Origin: Pelagibacteraceae bacterium AG-470-E16
GTDB taxonomy: Bacteria; Pseudomonadota; Alphaproteobacteria; Pelagibacterales; Pelagibacteraceae
NCBI GenBank assembly: GCA_003209195.1
Contig: QCSF01000002.1
Coordinates: 1 to 64,000, forward strand
Direction of reading: 5' to 3'
DNA: 64,000 nt
This document shows positions 14,719 to 24,152 of this stretch, in pieces. The notes beneath the pieces are model-generated. The model was not told the origin of the DNA. It worked only from the letters and a program-made list of their open reading frames with translations, and ran no database searches. Each line of letters opens with the position of its first letter. Positions within the stretch are counted from its first letter, which is position 1. The translations under genes were made by a program, and so were the position numbers.

Positions 14719-15687
14719 CTTCTTATAAAATTTCATCCTAATTGTAGTATTATTTTTTTTAATACGGTTTTTTATAATACCTTTTTTTAAATCAATTAAT
14801 TCTGTTCGAAAAGAACAAAATTTATAATTCTTGAATAATTTTCTAAAATTTTTTGATCCTACATTATAATTTCTTTTATCATTATTATCTTTATTGAAAT
14901 TAATCTTATTTTTAAATGGAATTTTTAAACTTTTACAAATTTTCTTTGTTAAATCTTTTATTGTCATATTAAAATGTACCAAATTAGTTATAAAGGAGTT
15001 ATGATTACTATTAATTAATTTATAGTAAATTTTACAAATGTCCCTTAAGCAAATAAATGGTCGATATTGTAATCCATCACCGTCAATGATAATTTTTTTA
15101 TTATTTACAATATTGTAAACAAATATATTTATTACTAAATCAAGTCTTAAATTATTTGAAAAACCAAATAATGTGGAATTTCTCAAAATATTAACCTTAA
15201 AGTTTTTATTTTTAAGATCATAAATATATTTTTCTGACATTAAATTTGCTTTAGCGTACGTACTTATTGGGTTTGTTTTTGAGTTTTCATAAACAATTTT
15301 TTTGTTAAAACCGTAAACAGAACAAGTCGAATTAAAAATATACCTTTTTACACCAGTATGTTTTGCCTTTAGTGCAAAATTTCGTCTTCCTATATTGTTG
15401 ATATTCCAAGTATATTTTTTATTTATTTCAGAAGCTGGATCATTTGGTATTCCATTTAAATCACAAACTGTATCAATTCCAATAAAATCTTTTTTTTCGA
15501 CCTCTGTAATATTTTTTTTTATAAATTTTAATTTTTTATGATTTTTTATTTTTTTTCTATTTTTATATAACCATGGAAAATATAATTTATCATAAACCGT
15601 AACGCTGAAACCTTTTTGTAATAAATATTGAGTTAATATAGTACCAAGATAACCTGCTCCGCCTGAAATTAGTATATTTTTACTCAT
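14710..15687 (-). CDS. NAD-dependent epimerase/dehydratase (extended SDR) with Lys-to-Asn change in YxxxK
   Basis: The 325-aa protein starts with ILISGGAGYLGTILTQYL (Gly-rich NAD motif) and continues with NGIPNDPASE, NSTCSVYGFN and a C-terminal substrate domain with GDGLQYRPFICLRDI, all typical of nucleotide-sugar epimerases. The active-site segment reads STYAKANLMSEK: the Tyr is present but the residue four positions later, normally Lys, is Asn (codon AAT confirmed on the minus strand near 15260). A Lys at Tyr+2 might not substitute. It resembles the intact paralogue at 58435-59415. It could be an altered epimerase or a catalytically impaired one. Confidence 0.85.
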   Translation of the reverse strand: MSKNILISGGAGYLGTILTQYLLQKGFSVTVYDKLYFPWLYKNRKKIKNHKKLKFIKKNITEVEKKDFIGIDTVCDLNGIPNDPASEINKKYTWNINNIGRRNFALKAKHTGVKRYIFNSTCSVYGFNKKIVYENSKTNPISTYAKANLMSEKYIYDLKNKNFKVNILRNSTLFGFSNNLRLDLVINIFVYNIVNNKKIIIDGDGLQYRPFICLRDICKIYYKLINSNHNSFITNLVHFNMTIKDLTKKICKSLKIPFKNKINFNKDNNDKRNYNVGSKNFRKLFKNYKFCSFRTELIDLKKGIIKNRIKKNNTTIRMKFYKKLF

Positions 15688-15732
15688 TGATCTTATTAAT
15701 GTATTAATTATTAAATTTTGATAATTTAATAT

Positions 15733-17463
15733 ATGCTTTATTTATTTTTTCCAACAATAATAAGTTGCATTTATTGTCTATGCGATGACCTAAATAAGAA
15801 AATTTTACCTAAATCAGTTAACCCAATAAATAATAGTTTTATTTTAATTTTTATTTTATCACTTATATATGTTTTTGAGTCCTTTATTAACTTAATACCT
15901 ATCAAGAGTTTTTTCTTATTAGTAATTATATCGTTGATTTTTCTAATATATTTTTTTTTAAATATAAAAAAAATTTTTATTAAAAAAATATTTTTTTTAA
16001 AAAAGCTATATAACCATAAATTAATCTTCTATTTGATACTTTGTTATTTTATTTTAATTTTATTTCCTGCCTTTGATGAAGACACTTTAAGGTACCACTT
16101 ACCAATTGCAAAATTAATTAATGAAAAAAAATTTTTTGATTTTTACTGGTTTGATCACCTTACAATTGGGACACAAGAATTTTTAAATTCCTTTTTTTTA
16201 AAATTTAATTTTGAGTTTGGTTCAAGTTTTTTAAATTTTTTATTTATAATATATTTAATTCTATCTTTAAACTATTTAAATGAGAAGTTTTTTAAAAAAA
16301 CAATTAATCCGAACAATATTTTAATATTATTGTCAGCTCCCTATTTTATGTCATTAATGTTAAGTCAAAAACTATATTTAATAGCATGTTATATTAGTGT
16401 AATTTCTATAACCTACGTATTTCTTAAAAAAAATAAAATATTATATCAGGAATTGATTTTAATATCTTTCAGTGGTGTTTTTATGTTTATAACAAAAGCA
16501 ATCTTCTTTCCTTATATTATTTTATTTTTCTTTTTAATTTTATTTTATATAGATATAAAAAAAGCTATTAGTTTATATTTTTTAAATTTTTTAATTTTAG
16601 TTTTATTTTATTTTCCTATCGCGTATTTTAAATTACAATTTTTTGGTGACCCATTACTGCCAATGATACAACTAAATGAAACTAACTACTCTTGGTTTCC
16701 AGGTTACAAATATTACCTGACAGAAATGCAAATGGATTATACGCAAAAATTTGATAATTTATTTATTAAATTTATTTTAACACCAATTAAATTAATTCTA
16801 CCATTAACACCGAGTGATGTATTAAAATGCTTTGGAGCAAGTTTTTTATTAATATTCACTATAAATTATAAAAATAGAAAGATTATTTTTTTAACATTAT
16901 TTATGTTTATAAATATTTTTGTATTATTAAACACACAAACGAGATGGTTTTTGCCATTATTAGTTTTTCTCACTATATTTGCAAATACAAACAAGTTTAT
17001 TTTGTTTAAAATATTATTAATAATGCAATCTATTGTAGTTTTAATTACATTGATCCCACTTTCTTTTGCGACACTTCTCGGGAATATTAAAATCATTAAT
17101 AATGATGAAATTATAAATAAATTTCAAAGTTCAAATAAGGTTATTTTAGATGTAAATAAAATAACAAAAGATAAAAAAGTAATTACCGATTTTAATTTTT
17201 GGTACAATTTGAATAATTTTTATCCTGTTTATTATCCTTTTCTTTCAACTGTACAAAACAAAAATATATACATTTTAAATAGAAAAAACGATGATTATAT
17301 TTTATGGGATTCGAAATATACTGATATAAAATCTTTTGTTAAAAATAGTTTAAAGTGTAAAGAATACCAATTAGTAGAATCTTACGTTTTTAATAATACC
17401 AGGTTATTTTTTATTAATAAAAAATCTACAGTTAAATTGTACCAAATTAATCAGTGTGGTTGA
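15733..17463 (+). CDS. Polytopic GT-C-like membrane protein (second of three)
   Basis: The 576-aa protein has about twelve predicted membrane segments and a soluble C-terminal stretch of about 100 residues. The first large loop reads LFPAFDEDTLRYHLPIAKLI, an acidic motif followed by Tyr-His-Leu-Pro as in many GT-C type glycosyltransferases and bacterial DUF1420-like polymerases. A second loop contains PMIQLNETNYSWFPGYKYY. It starts at ATG 15733, 45 bp from the divergent epimerase start, and its 3' end overlaps the convergent O-antigen-ligase gene by 17 bp. A role in periplasmic glycan assembly is likely but not demonstrated. Confidence 0.72.
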   Translation: MLYLFFPTIISCIYCLCDDLNKKILPKSVNPINNSFILIFILSLIYVFESFINLIPIKSFFLLVIISLIFLIYFFLNIKKIFIKKIFFLKKLYNHKLIFYLILCYFILILFPAFDEDTLRYHLPIAKLINEKKFFDFYWFDHLTIGTQEFLNSFFLKFNFEFGSSFLNFLFIIYLILSLNYLNEKFFKKTINPNNILILLSAPYFMSLMLSQKLYLIACYISVISITYVFLKKNKILYQELILISFSGVFMFITKAIFFPYIILFFFLILFYIDIKKAISLYFLNFLILVLFYFPIAYFKLQFFGDPLLPMIQLNETNYSWFPGYKYYLTEMQMDYTQKFDNLFIKFILTPIKLILPLTPSDVLKCFGASFLLIFTINYKNRKIIFLTLFMFINIFVLLNTQTRWFLPLLVFLTIFANTNKFILFKILLIMQSIVVLITLIPLSFATLLGNIKIINNDEIINKFQSSNKVILDVNKITKDKKVITDFNFWYNLNNFYPVYYPFLSTVQNKNIYILNRKNDDYILWDSKYTDIKSFVKNSLKCKEYQLVESYVFNNTRLFFINKKSTVKLYQINQCG

Positions 17464-18676
17464 TTAATTCATTATTAAAACTAAAAAAAATGGCATAAAA
17501 ATACACATAAAATATACTGCTAAAAGATGAGAAAAATGCTCCAGTTGTTTGTAGTGGTGAAAATAAAATAAAAAAATTACAAAAAACTATAAGAATAATT
17601 TGTTTTAAATATTTGCTTTTCTTTCTGAAGAAATTTTTTATAAGATTAATTAGAATATATAAATTAAGTGTAAAAATCATCATAAAACCAAACACACCAC
17701 TTTCTGAGAGTATTTCTAAATAAATATTATGTGGATGTGTTGTGCATCTTTTATTAGCATAAATAGTTTTAATATTGCTATACTTTTCTTTTCTACATTC
17801 TATTCGAAAAGTCCTAATACCTGAACCAAAAATAATGTTATTTTTAAAAATTTCTATTGCAGCTAAAAAATGTGCTTTGTGATGATTATCTTTAAAATAT
17901 TTTACTGGTATTGTAATAAAATGGTTCTTTAAATTTTCATTATATGAAAAAATACTTAACAAAAAAACGAACATTGCAATAAAAGCAAATAATTTATTTC
18001 TAATATTTATGTTACAAAATAAAAAATAAATGAAAATTCCACAGAACAACATAATACTTGCAGATCTTTCATTTGAAAAAATAACAAGACCAAACGTCAA
18101 AAACATTAATATATAAAAATATTTACTCTTATAGAAAATTATTAATAAAAGAGATGTCAGAAAGAATAATTTAGATAAGTATGCGCCGACTACAAATTCA
18201 TCTCCAAAAGGACCAGAAAGTCTTCTACCATTTGAATAGCCTACTTCATAACCAAATATATCTTTTTCAAAAAAATGTTGAAAATAAGTATCACAAACAA
18301 CAAAAATAAAAGTAAAGAATAAAATTATAAAAAAATTTTTTTTAAAATTTTTTAAATTAATAATACAATAATATAATGCTAAAAATGTTAAAAAAGACTT
18401 CATTAAGTTCAATGATGGTGGTATAGATGTTTTTATATCTATTGAAAAAACATTGTTTAAAATCAAAAAAATTACTAATATTGAAATTGATAAATTCAAA
18501 TACTTAATGTTGACTGATATTTTTTTTGAAATAAATAGAAATAAAAAAATTACAGATGAAATTATAGTAAATATGTTTAGAACGAATGTACCTAACAGAA
18601 TGCTAAATGGTATAAAGTATAAAAATATATCCAAAAAAAATATATTTTTCGATGACTTAAAATTTAATGAAAACAT
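17447..18676 (-). CDS. O-antigen ligase / Wzy-type polymerase family membrane protein
   Basis: The 409-aa protein has about ten to twelve membrane helices. A large extracytoplasmic loop near the C-terminus carries the Wzy_C/WaaL hallmark: GSGIRTFRIECR, then TTHPHNIYLEILSESGVFG, in which the His-Pro-His-Asn segment precedes the next helix. RRLSGPFGDEFVVGAYL in the middle is also typical (Arg-Leu-Ser-Gly-Pro). These proteins attach undecaprenyl-linked O-antigen to lipid A-core or polymerise repeat units in the periplasm. Its ATG at 18676 lies 10 bp from the divergent WecA-like gene, linking ligation with initiation of the same polymer. Confidence 0.88.
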   Translation of the reverse strand: MFSLNFKSSKNIFFLDIFLYFIPFSILLGTFVLNIFTIISSVIFLFLFISKKISVNIKYLNLSISILVIFLILNNVFSIDIKTSIPPSLNLMKSFLTFLALYYCIINLKNFKKNFFIILFFTFIFVVCDTYFQHFFEKDIFGYEVGYSNGRRLSGPFGDEFVVGAYLSKLFFLTSLLLIIFYKSKYFYILMFLTFGLVIFSNERSASIMLFCGIFIYFLFCNINIRNKLFAFIAMFVFLLSIFSYNENLKNHFITIPVKYFKDNHHKAHFLAAIEIFKNNIIFGSGIRTFRIECRKEKYSNIKTIYANKRCTTHPHNIYLEILSESGVFGFMMIFTLNLYILINLIKNFFRKKSKYLKQIILIVFCNFFILFSPLQTTGAFFSSFSSIFYVYFYAIFFSFNNELINHTD

Positions 18677-18686
18677 ATACTGATAA

Positions 18687-19673
18687 ATGCAAATTTATTA
18701 TCACATAAGTTTATTAATCTTAACACTTCTTTTAATAAATTTCAGAATAAGTATATCAAAGAGACTTGGTATAGTGGATAAACCAGATAATTTTAGAAAA
18801 TTACATGAGAACCCTACTCCATCAATAGGTGGGTTATTAATTCTTATTAATTTTATCATTTCTATAATTTTTTTATCTACTGATGGAGATCTAAGATTTA
18901 AAATTCTTTTAATATGGTGTTTTTTAACAATATTTTTTTGCTCATTGGGTTTTCTAGATGATCGTGTTCAATTGAAACCTCTTGTAAAAACCTTTCTTAT
19001 TTTAAGCATGTTGTTAATTACTCTTCCTTTGGATGAAAGTTTAAAATTTAATAATTTAATTTTCACTGACATAAAATATATAATTGTTTTAAAACAGAGT
19101 GCTCTTTTTTTTACAATATTCGCAATATTTTTATTATTTAATGCAATAAATTTTTCTGATGGTCTAAATGGTGTTCTTCCCTGTCAAACTATTTTTTGGC
19201 TTATAGTCTTAATAGATATTGACGGCCAAAATTTTTTTTTAATATCTTTGCTTATTTGTTTAATTATAATTTTTCTCTTTAATATTAACGGAAAATTGTT
19301 TTTAGGAAATTCTGGATCTAGCATAATATCAATAATATTATCGCTTTATTTTATTAAGATATACAATGAAAATTTAATTAAATTTGACGAAATTGTACTA
19401 ATATTTTTTCTAGTGATAATTGACACAATAAGGATAATTATAGAACGGGTTATTAATAATCAATCTCCTTTTTCTGGTGATAACAATCATTTTCATCATT
19501 TATTAGCTAAAGTATTTAAAAAACAATTGGTCTTTATACCTTATCTATTTTTAACTATTACGCCGTACATAACTTTTATGATATTTAAAATTGAAACCTA
19601 CTATATTTTATTTTTGAATATTGTAGTTTATTTTTTGTTATTATTATTCTTAAAAAAAATTCAAAATGATTGA
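18687..19673 (+). CDS. WecA/MraY-like polyprenyl-phosphate sugar-1-phosphate transferase
   Basis: The family transfers a HexNAc-1-phosphate from a UDP-sugar to undecaprenyl phosphate on the cytoplasmic face, starting O-antigen or related polymers. This 328-aa protein has about ten helices. Visible motifs are DKPDNFRKLHENPTPSIGG at 31-49, the Asp pair Asp91-Asp92 in GFLDDR, NAINFSDGLNG at 152-162, LGNSGSS at 206-212, and GDNNHFHHLL near the C-terminus with the HxHH motif of WecA. Two positions usually Asp are Asn: Asn161 (DGLNG for DGxDG) and Asn208 (GNSGS for GDxGS). Its 3' end overlaps the next gene by 8 bp. UDP-GlcNAc-type donor specificity is inferred. Confidence 0.88.
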   Translation: MQIYYHISLLILTLLLINFRISISKRLGIVDKPDNFRKLHENPTPSIGGLLILINFIISIIFLSTDGDLRFKILLIWCFLTIFFCSLGFLDDRVQLKPLVKTFLILSMLLITLPLDESLKFNNLIFTDIKYIIVLKQSALFFTIFAIFLLFNAINFSDGLNGVLPCQTIFWLIVLIDIDGQNFFLISLLICLIIIFLFNINGKLFLGNSGSSIISIILSLYFIKIYNENLIKFDEIVLIFFLVIIDTIRIIIERVINNQSPFSGDNNHFHHLLAKVFKKQLVFIPYLFLTITPYITFMIFKIETYYILFLNIVVYFLLLLFLKKIQND

Positions 19674-21285
19674 AATAACTTTCACATTTTTATTTTTTTT
19701 AATTGTATTGTATGGCAATGGTCTAATATTTAGTTTTTATTTCAATAAAGGAGTCTATATCAAAGAAAATATTATTTTTCATTCTATTTTAGGATTAATT
19801 ATAACAGGTTTTTTGGCTCAGATTTTAAGTTTTTTTTTTCCTTTAAATACTATACTTTTATTTTTAAATTTTATTATAGTTTTTATTTTTATTTATAAAA
19901 AAATCTTATTTAAAGACAAGCTAATTTTAAAAGTTAGTCTTAAAAACGTTTTGTTTTTATTTGTATTTTTTCTAAGCATTGTTAAAATTTACGGCAGTGG
20001 TTTCTCTGATGATCTCAATCATTACCATGGATCATTTATAGGTAATACCGATAATAAAAAAATTATAATAGGAATGAATTTCCTACATAATCACTTTGGT
20101 TTTAACTCACTTTGGCTAATATTAAATTCATATTTTAATTTTGATCAAATTTATCTTCAGCAGATACATATTTTTAATTCACTTATTTTTTTTTTGGTTT
20201 GTACCTTTTTAATTAATGAAATAATAAATTATAAAGAAAAAAAAAATATAGATATTTATATTCTTTGGTGCTCTGTTGCTATAATCTTTCTTTTCTTAAA
20301 ATTTACGAGATTAAAAGAATTTGGAATAGACCGTGGAGCTGTTTTAGTGTTTATTTTTTTAATATCTTACACCATTAAATATTTTTCAAATGAAAACAAA
20401 TTTATTTTTATATCTTCCTTGATCTGTTTATTTTTAACTTTAGTTAAAATATTTTATATATTTTCATTTGTTATACCAACCTTAGCTGTTATTAATTCAA
20501 AAAATTTAAATTTTTTTCATAGTAGATATTTTTTAATAATTTCGTTTTTATTTTTTTTGTCTTTATTTAAAAGTTTATTAATTAGCGGTTGCATAATTTA
20601 TCCATTTGAATTCACCTGCATCAAATCTCTACCGTGGTATGATGCTATATCTGTAAATAATTTAATTTTAAAAATTGAAGCATCAGCTAAAAATTTTAAC
20701 GAATATACAGGTATATTGCACATGGAAGAGTATATAAAAAATTTTCATTGGTTTCAAACATGGTTTAACAGAAATGCTGAAGAACTTCTGAATATAACAT
20801 TGACATCAATTTTGATAGTTTTGCTTACAAAGTTGTTTATAAAAAATAACAAAAATAAAAAATTACAAATAAAAAGAGGCAAAATTGAAACTATAATTTT
20901 AATTCTTTTTCTAGCAAATTTACTTTTTTTCCTAAAGTCTCCAGTTATAAGATATCATCAAACGCTATTTATTTTGCTGGCCCTCAACATTAGTTTACTG
21001 ATAATAAAACCAAAAATATTTAATTTTAATTTATTTCTTATATTTTTCGTTATCTCTTTGATATTTAACTTTTCAAAAAATATAAATCGAATTAAAAATG
21101 AAAACTTTATAAATGACCCATATAAACATATAAAAGAAATTAATTGGTATCATAAACCTCAAGAAAAATATTTAGGAGACTTTAAATATTATATTGGTTG
21201 GATAGATTCTCATCCAAGTACCCATCGTTCCCTCAAAGGCTTGAAACATAAGAAAATTTTTTTTACCGATATTTTATATAAATAA
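19666..21285 (+). CDS. Polytopic GT-C-like membrane protein (third of three)
   Basis: The 539-aa protein has numerous hydrophobic segments. The first large loop contains GSGFSDDLNHYHGSF, an acidic Asp-Asp followed by His-Tyr-His, in the place of the D-x-D/E motif of GT-C enzymes. A later loop contains CIIYPFEFTCIKSLPWYD with two Cys residues that might form a periplasmic disulfide. ATG 19666 overlaps the end of the WecA-like gene, so the two are probably translated together. It ends exactly adjacent to the convergent GT4 gene. Most likely a periplasmic glycosyltransferase or polymerase; not proven. Confidence 0.7.
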   Translation: MIEITFTFLFFLIVLYGNGLIFSFYFNKGVYIKENIIFHSILGLIITGFLAQILSFFFPLNTILLFLNFIIVFIFIYKKILFKDKLILKVSLKNVLFLFVFFLSIVKIYGSGFSDDLNHYHGSFIGNTDNKKIIIGMNFLHNHFGFNSLWLILNSYFNFDQIYLQQIHIFNSLIFFLVCTFLINEIINYKEKKNIDIYILWCSVAIIFLFLKFTRLKEFGIDRGAVLVFIFLISYTIKYFSNENKFIFISSLICLFLTLVKIFYIFSFVIPTLAVINSKNLNFFHSRYFLIISFLFFLSLFKSLLISGCIIYPFEFTCIKSLPWYDAISVNNLILKIEASAKNFNEYTGILHMEEYIKNFHWFQTWFNRNAEELLNITLTSILIVLLTKLFIKNNKNKKLQIKRGKIETIILILFLANLLFFLKSPVIRYHQTLFILLALNISLLIIKPKIFNFNLFLIFFVISLIFNFSKNINRIKNENFINDPYKHIKEINWYHKPQEKYLGDFKYYIGWIDSHPSTHRSLKGLKHKKIFFTDILYK

Positions 21286-22395
21286 CTACAAATTATTAAT
21301 AATTTTTAATGTTTGAGAAGCTGATTTCATCCAGGAAAATTTTATTAGATGTTGTTTGGACTTCTTCTTAAGAGCTATTCTTAATTTTTTATCTGTAATA
21401 AATTTAATCAATTTAGTTTCAATTTCTTTTTCATCATCAGGATTAAAATATTCTGCTGCATCACCATTAATTTCATTTAATGAGGACATATTAGATACTA
21501 AGACTGGGCAATTATAAGACATTGCTTCTAAAGTAGTCAAACCAAAACTTTCACAGTATGATGTAAATATATAAAATTTCGCGTTCAAATACATAGCGGG
21601 AAGTTTGTTACTTGGTAAGTTAGTAAAAACTTTTATTTTTTTTGTTAGATTATTAACATATATAAAATTTTTAATTTCGTTATAATATTCTTTATCTAGT
21701 ATTTGCATTACGAGATAAAAATTAATATTGTAAGTTTTTCTAACTTTTTTATATGCTTTAAGCAGGCTAATTATATTATGATATCTAACACATGATATAA
21801 CTGATAAAAAATAATTTATCTTTGTTTTTTTCGCTTTTTTAATTTTGTTATTATAGCCTAAATATATTACTTTAATTTTCTTTTTATTAATTTGCAAAAT
21901 CTCCGCTATTTCATTCCTTACAAAATACGAGTCAACAATTAAAACTTTGCAATATTTAATTGATAATTCCATCATTTTTTTGGTTAAAGATTTTTTAAAA
22001 TAATTTCCAGGCATTAGCTGAAAATATTTCCATGGTAAATTTGAATGTAATCCTAGGTAAATTTTAATATTTATAAAATATGCAATAATAGGACAAATGT
22101 TCATTGGCGAAAAGAGTTTGTTTATTCCTCTTAATTTCAGTTCAAATGGTAGTATAATTTGCATCCATAAAAATCTAATGTATACATTAGAATATAAATT
22201 AGATTTTATTATAAATTTAATTTGACTTTCAATATTATTTTTATTTTTTTTTATTTCTTTAAAATATTCTTTAGTAATAAATATATAAACTTTATTTTTA
22301 AATTTAAAATTAAATAAATGCTCAAGAATATTTATGTTATATGTTTTTGTACCACTCCCTAAATTTGTACTTACGAAGTCAATGGCTATTTTCAT
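21286..22395 (-). CDS. Glycosyltransferase family 4 (GT-B)
   Basis: The 369-aa enzyme has the two-lobed GT-B layout. The N-terminus MKIAIDFVSTNLGSGTKTYN resembles GT4 acceptor domains. The C-terminal donor domain has YLGYNNKI, SVISCVRYHNIISLLKAY, and the diagnostic SYCESFGLTTLEAMSYNCPVL followed by GDAAEYFNPDD; the E-x7-E-type motif provides donor-phosphate and sugar contacts. It transfers an NDP-hexose to a growing glycan in the cytoplasm. Its ATG overlaps the stop of the upstream SDR gene (ATGA), indicating an operon with 22392-23405 and 23409-24122. Confidence 0.9.
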   Translation of the reverse strand: MKIAIDFVSTNLGSGTKTYNINILEHLFNFKFKNKVYIFITKEYFKEIKKNKNNIESQIKFIIKSNLYSNVYIRFLWMQIILPFELKLRGINKLFSPMNICPIIAYFINIKIYLGLHSNLPWKYFQLMPGNYFKKSLTKKMMELSIKYCKVLIVDSYFVRNEIAEILQINKKKIKVIYLGYNNKIKKAKKTKINYFLSVISCVRYHNIISLLKAYKKVRKTYNINFYLVMQILDKEYYNEIKNFIYVNNLTKKIKVFTNLPSNKLPAMYLNAKFYIFTSYCESFGLTTLEAMSYNCPVLVSNMSSLNEINGDAAEYFNPDDEKEIETKLIKFITDKKLRIALKKKSKQHLIKFSWMKSASQTLKIINNL

Positions 22396-23405
22396 TTTAT
22401 TTTAAAGTATTGTTGATACCATTTTATTGTCTCTACCATGCCAGATCTTAACGAATATTGTGGTTTCCATTTGAAAAATTTATATAATTTTTTGTAATTC
22501 ATGTATTGAACAGAAATTTCACCTTTGGTTTTGTTTTTCTTTATGTTTTTTAAAGTCATTTGTAAAAGTGTGTTTTCATTTCGATATTTGTAAACCATCG
22601 ATACAATATCTTTTACTTTATAAGGTTTATTTGTACCTGCATTAAATACTTCTCCTTTATATTTTTTTTGATTAATACTTAATTGTTGTGCTAACAACAT
22701 ATAAACATTAGTTATGTCCTTGATATAAATAAAATCTCTAACACTTTTTCCATCGCTTCTAAGTTTAAAAATTTTTTTAGTTAACGCACATTTTATCAAA
22801 TCTGGAAATAGTGCTGTAAAATTTAATTGTCCTGGACCATAAATATTACAAAACCTTGTTACTATTACCGGTAAATTATATAATTCTGATGAATAAGATA
22901 AAGATATCATGTCAGCACACGCTTTCGAGACATCATACGGATATTTTGGTTTTAATTTGTAATCTTCATTATAAGGCATAAATTTTATGCCATATTCACC
23001 ATAAGCTTTATCAGATGATGCGACAATAATTGATTTTACCTTCTTACCATATAACCTAATTGATTCCATTAAATTATATGTGCCTTCAATATTTGTTTTC
23101 CAAGTTACATAAGGATTTTTTTTTGCAAAACCAACTTCAACTTGAGCAGCAAGATGAAAGCATATTTCTATTTCACACTTTAAAATTATCTTGTCTAAAA
23201 GATTTTTATCTAATACACTTCCATAAAATATGTTAATTTGTTTATCTATTTTTTCTAAATAAAGCATTGAATTTTTATTTTTACTTTGTGTAATTCCGGT
23301 AACTATAGCGCCATACTTTTTTAATTCTTTAGTAAGGTTTGACCCAACAAATCCAGATACGCCAGTAATTAAGATTTTTTTATTTTTCCAAAAATTTTTA
23401 TTCAT
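22392..23405 (-). CDS. Nucleotide-sugar dehydratase/epimerase, extended SDR (CDP-glucose 4,6-dehydratase-like)
   Basis: The 337-aa protein has the NAD motif ILITGVSGFVGSNL at about 10-23, ICFHLAAQVEVGFAKKNP, VASSDKAYGEYG, and the catalytic YDVSK in KYPYDVSKACADM. The C-terminal domain shows RFCNIYGPGQ and SVRDFIYIKD. The SSDKAYG and GPGQ segments place it nearest to the RfbG/GDP-mannose dehydratase branch. It is followed by a GT4 and preceded (3 bp) by an RmlA-like nucleotidyltransferase, giving a compact activate-modify-transfer operon. Whether it is a 4,6-dehydratase or a 4-epimerase cannot be decided by eye. Confidence 0.85.
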   Translation of the reverse strand: MNKNFWKNKKILITGVSGFVGSNLTKELKKYGAIVTGITQSKNKNSMLYLEKIDKQINIFYGSVLDKNLLDKIILKCEIEICFHLAAQVEVGFAKKNPYVTWKTNIEGTYNLMESIRLYGKKVKSIIVASSDKAYGEYGIKFMPYNEDYKLKPKYPYDVSKACADMISLSYSSELYNLPVIVTRFCNIYGPGQLNFTALFPDLIKCALTKKIFKLRSDGKSVRDFIYIKDITNVYMLLAQQLSINQKKYKGEVFNAGTNKPYKVKDIVSMVYKYRNENTLLQMTLKNIKKNKTKGEISVQYMNYKKLYKFFKWKPQYSLRSGMVETIKWYQQYFKIK

Positions 23406-23408
23406 TTT

Positions 23409-24122
23409 TTAAATTTTTTTAATTTGTTTTTTTGCTTTTTCTAATTCAGTCAAAGTATTCACAGTAATATGTTTCCCTCTGTGTTTATGATTAATCATAT
23501 TTTTACTATTTGAAAGTAAGTATAAAAATTTTTCAAATGTTTTATTTTTATTTTTAATTAATATATCTTTTTTTACTAATATATATCCAATATTAAACCA
23601 TATATCTAAGCTAGGTTTTTCTTTAAAACTATAAACTATATTTGATCTATTTGATTTAATTACACCAAAATTAGATTTCATTTCATAACTACAAATAACT
23701 GTTTTATAATTTGATTTTAAGAATTTTTTAATTACTGAATTAATCTTAATGTCAGCAATAGTATCACCATAACAAATCAAAATGTATTCATTGCAAAAAG
23801 ATAAACATCTTATTATTCGTTTCATTATTTTTTGATTTTCACCTGTATTAATAACTTTGATATTTTTATTAAATTTTTTTCTAAAGTTTAAAAATGCTTT
23901 AAATTTATAACCTCCTGCAATAATAATTTTATTAATTTTATTCTTAGAAAAAAAAAAAATTATATGCTCAATTATAGTCCTGCCTTCAAGTTTTATTAAT
24001 GGTTTAGGAAGTGATTTTGTTAAAGGTTTTAATCTTTCACCTTTGCCGCCAGCTAAAATTATTACTGATAGATTTTTTTTAAAAACTGATATATTGAAAT
24101 TCATAGTTTTAAATGAATACAT
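23409..24122 (-). CDS. Sugar-1-phosphate nucleotidyltransferase (RmlA/RfbF-like)
   Basis: The 237-aa protein has the signature AGGKGERLKPLTKSLPKPLI near the N-terminus (nucleotide-binding G-G-x-G-x-R-L and the PKP Lys), GDT in ICYGDTIADI for metal binding, and FKEKP. It activates a hexose-1-phosphate with a nucleoside triphosphate in the cytoplasm. It is shorter than RmlA (about 290) and closer in length to RfbF or Gcd1-type enzymes. The first ATG is at 24122; a second at 24104 is also possible. It is the first gene of a three-gene minus-strand operon and is divergent from GDP-mannose 3,5-epimerase with 30 bp between starts. Confidence 0.88.
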   Translation of the reverse strand: MYSFKTMNFNISVFKKNLSVIILAGGKGERLKPLTKSLPKPLIKLEGRTIIEHIIFFFSKNKINKIIIAGGYKFKAFLNFRKKFNKNIKVINTGENQKIMKRIIRCLSFCNEYILICYGDTIADIKINSVIKKFLKSNYKTVICSYEMKSNFGVIKSNRSNIVYSFKEKPSLDIWFNIGYILVKKDILIKNKNKTFEKFLYLLSNSKNMINHKHRGKHITVNTLTELEKAKKQIKKI

Positions 24123-24152
24123 TATTTTGATTAATATAAATAGAGAGTTATT

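Noticed and set aside
21286-21300. Terminator hairpin between convergent genes 19666-21285 and 21286-22395
   Set aside because: The stop codons abut and no G+C-containing stem followed by T-tract is visible.
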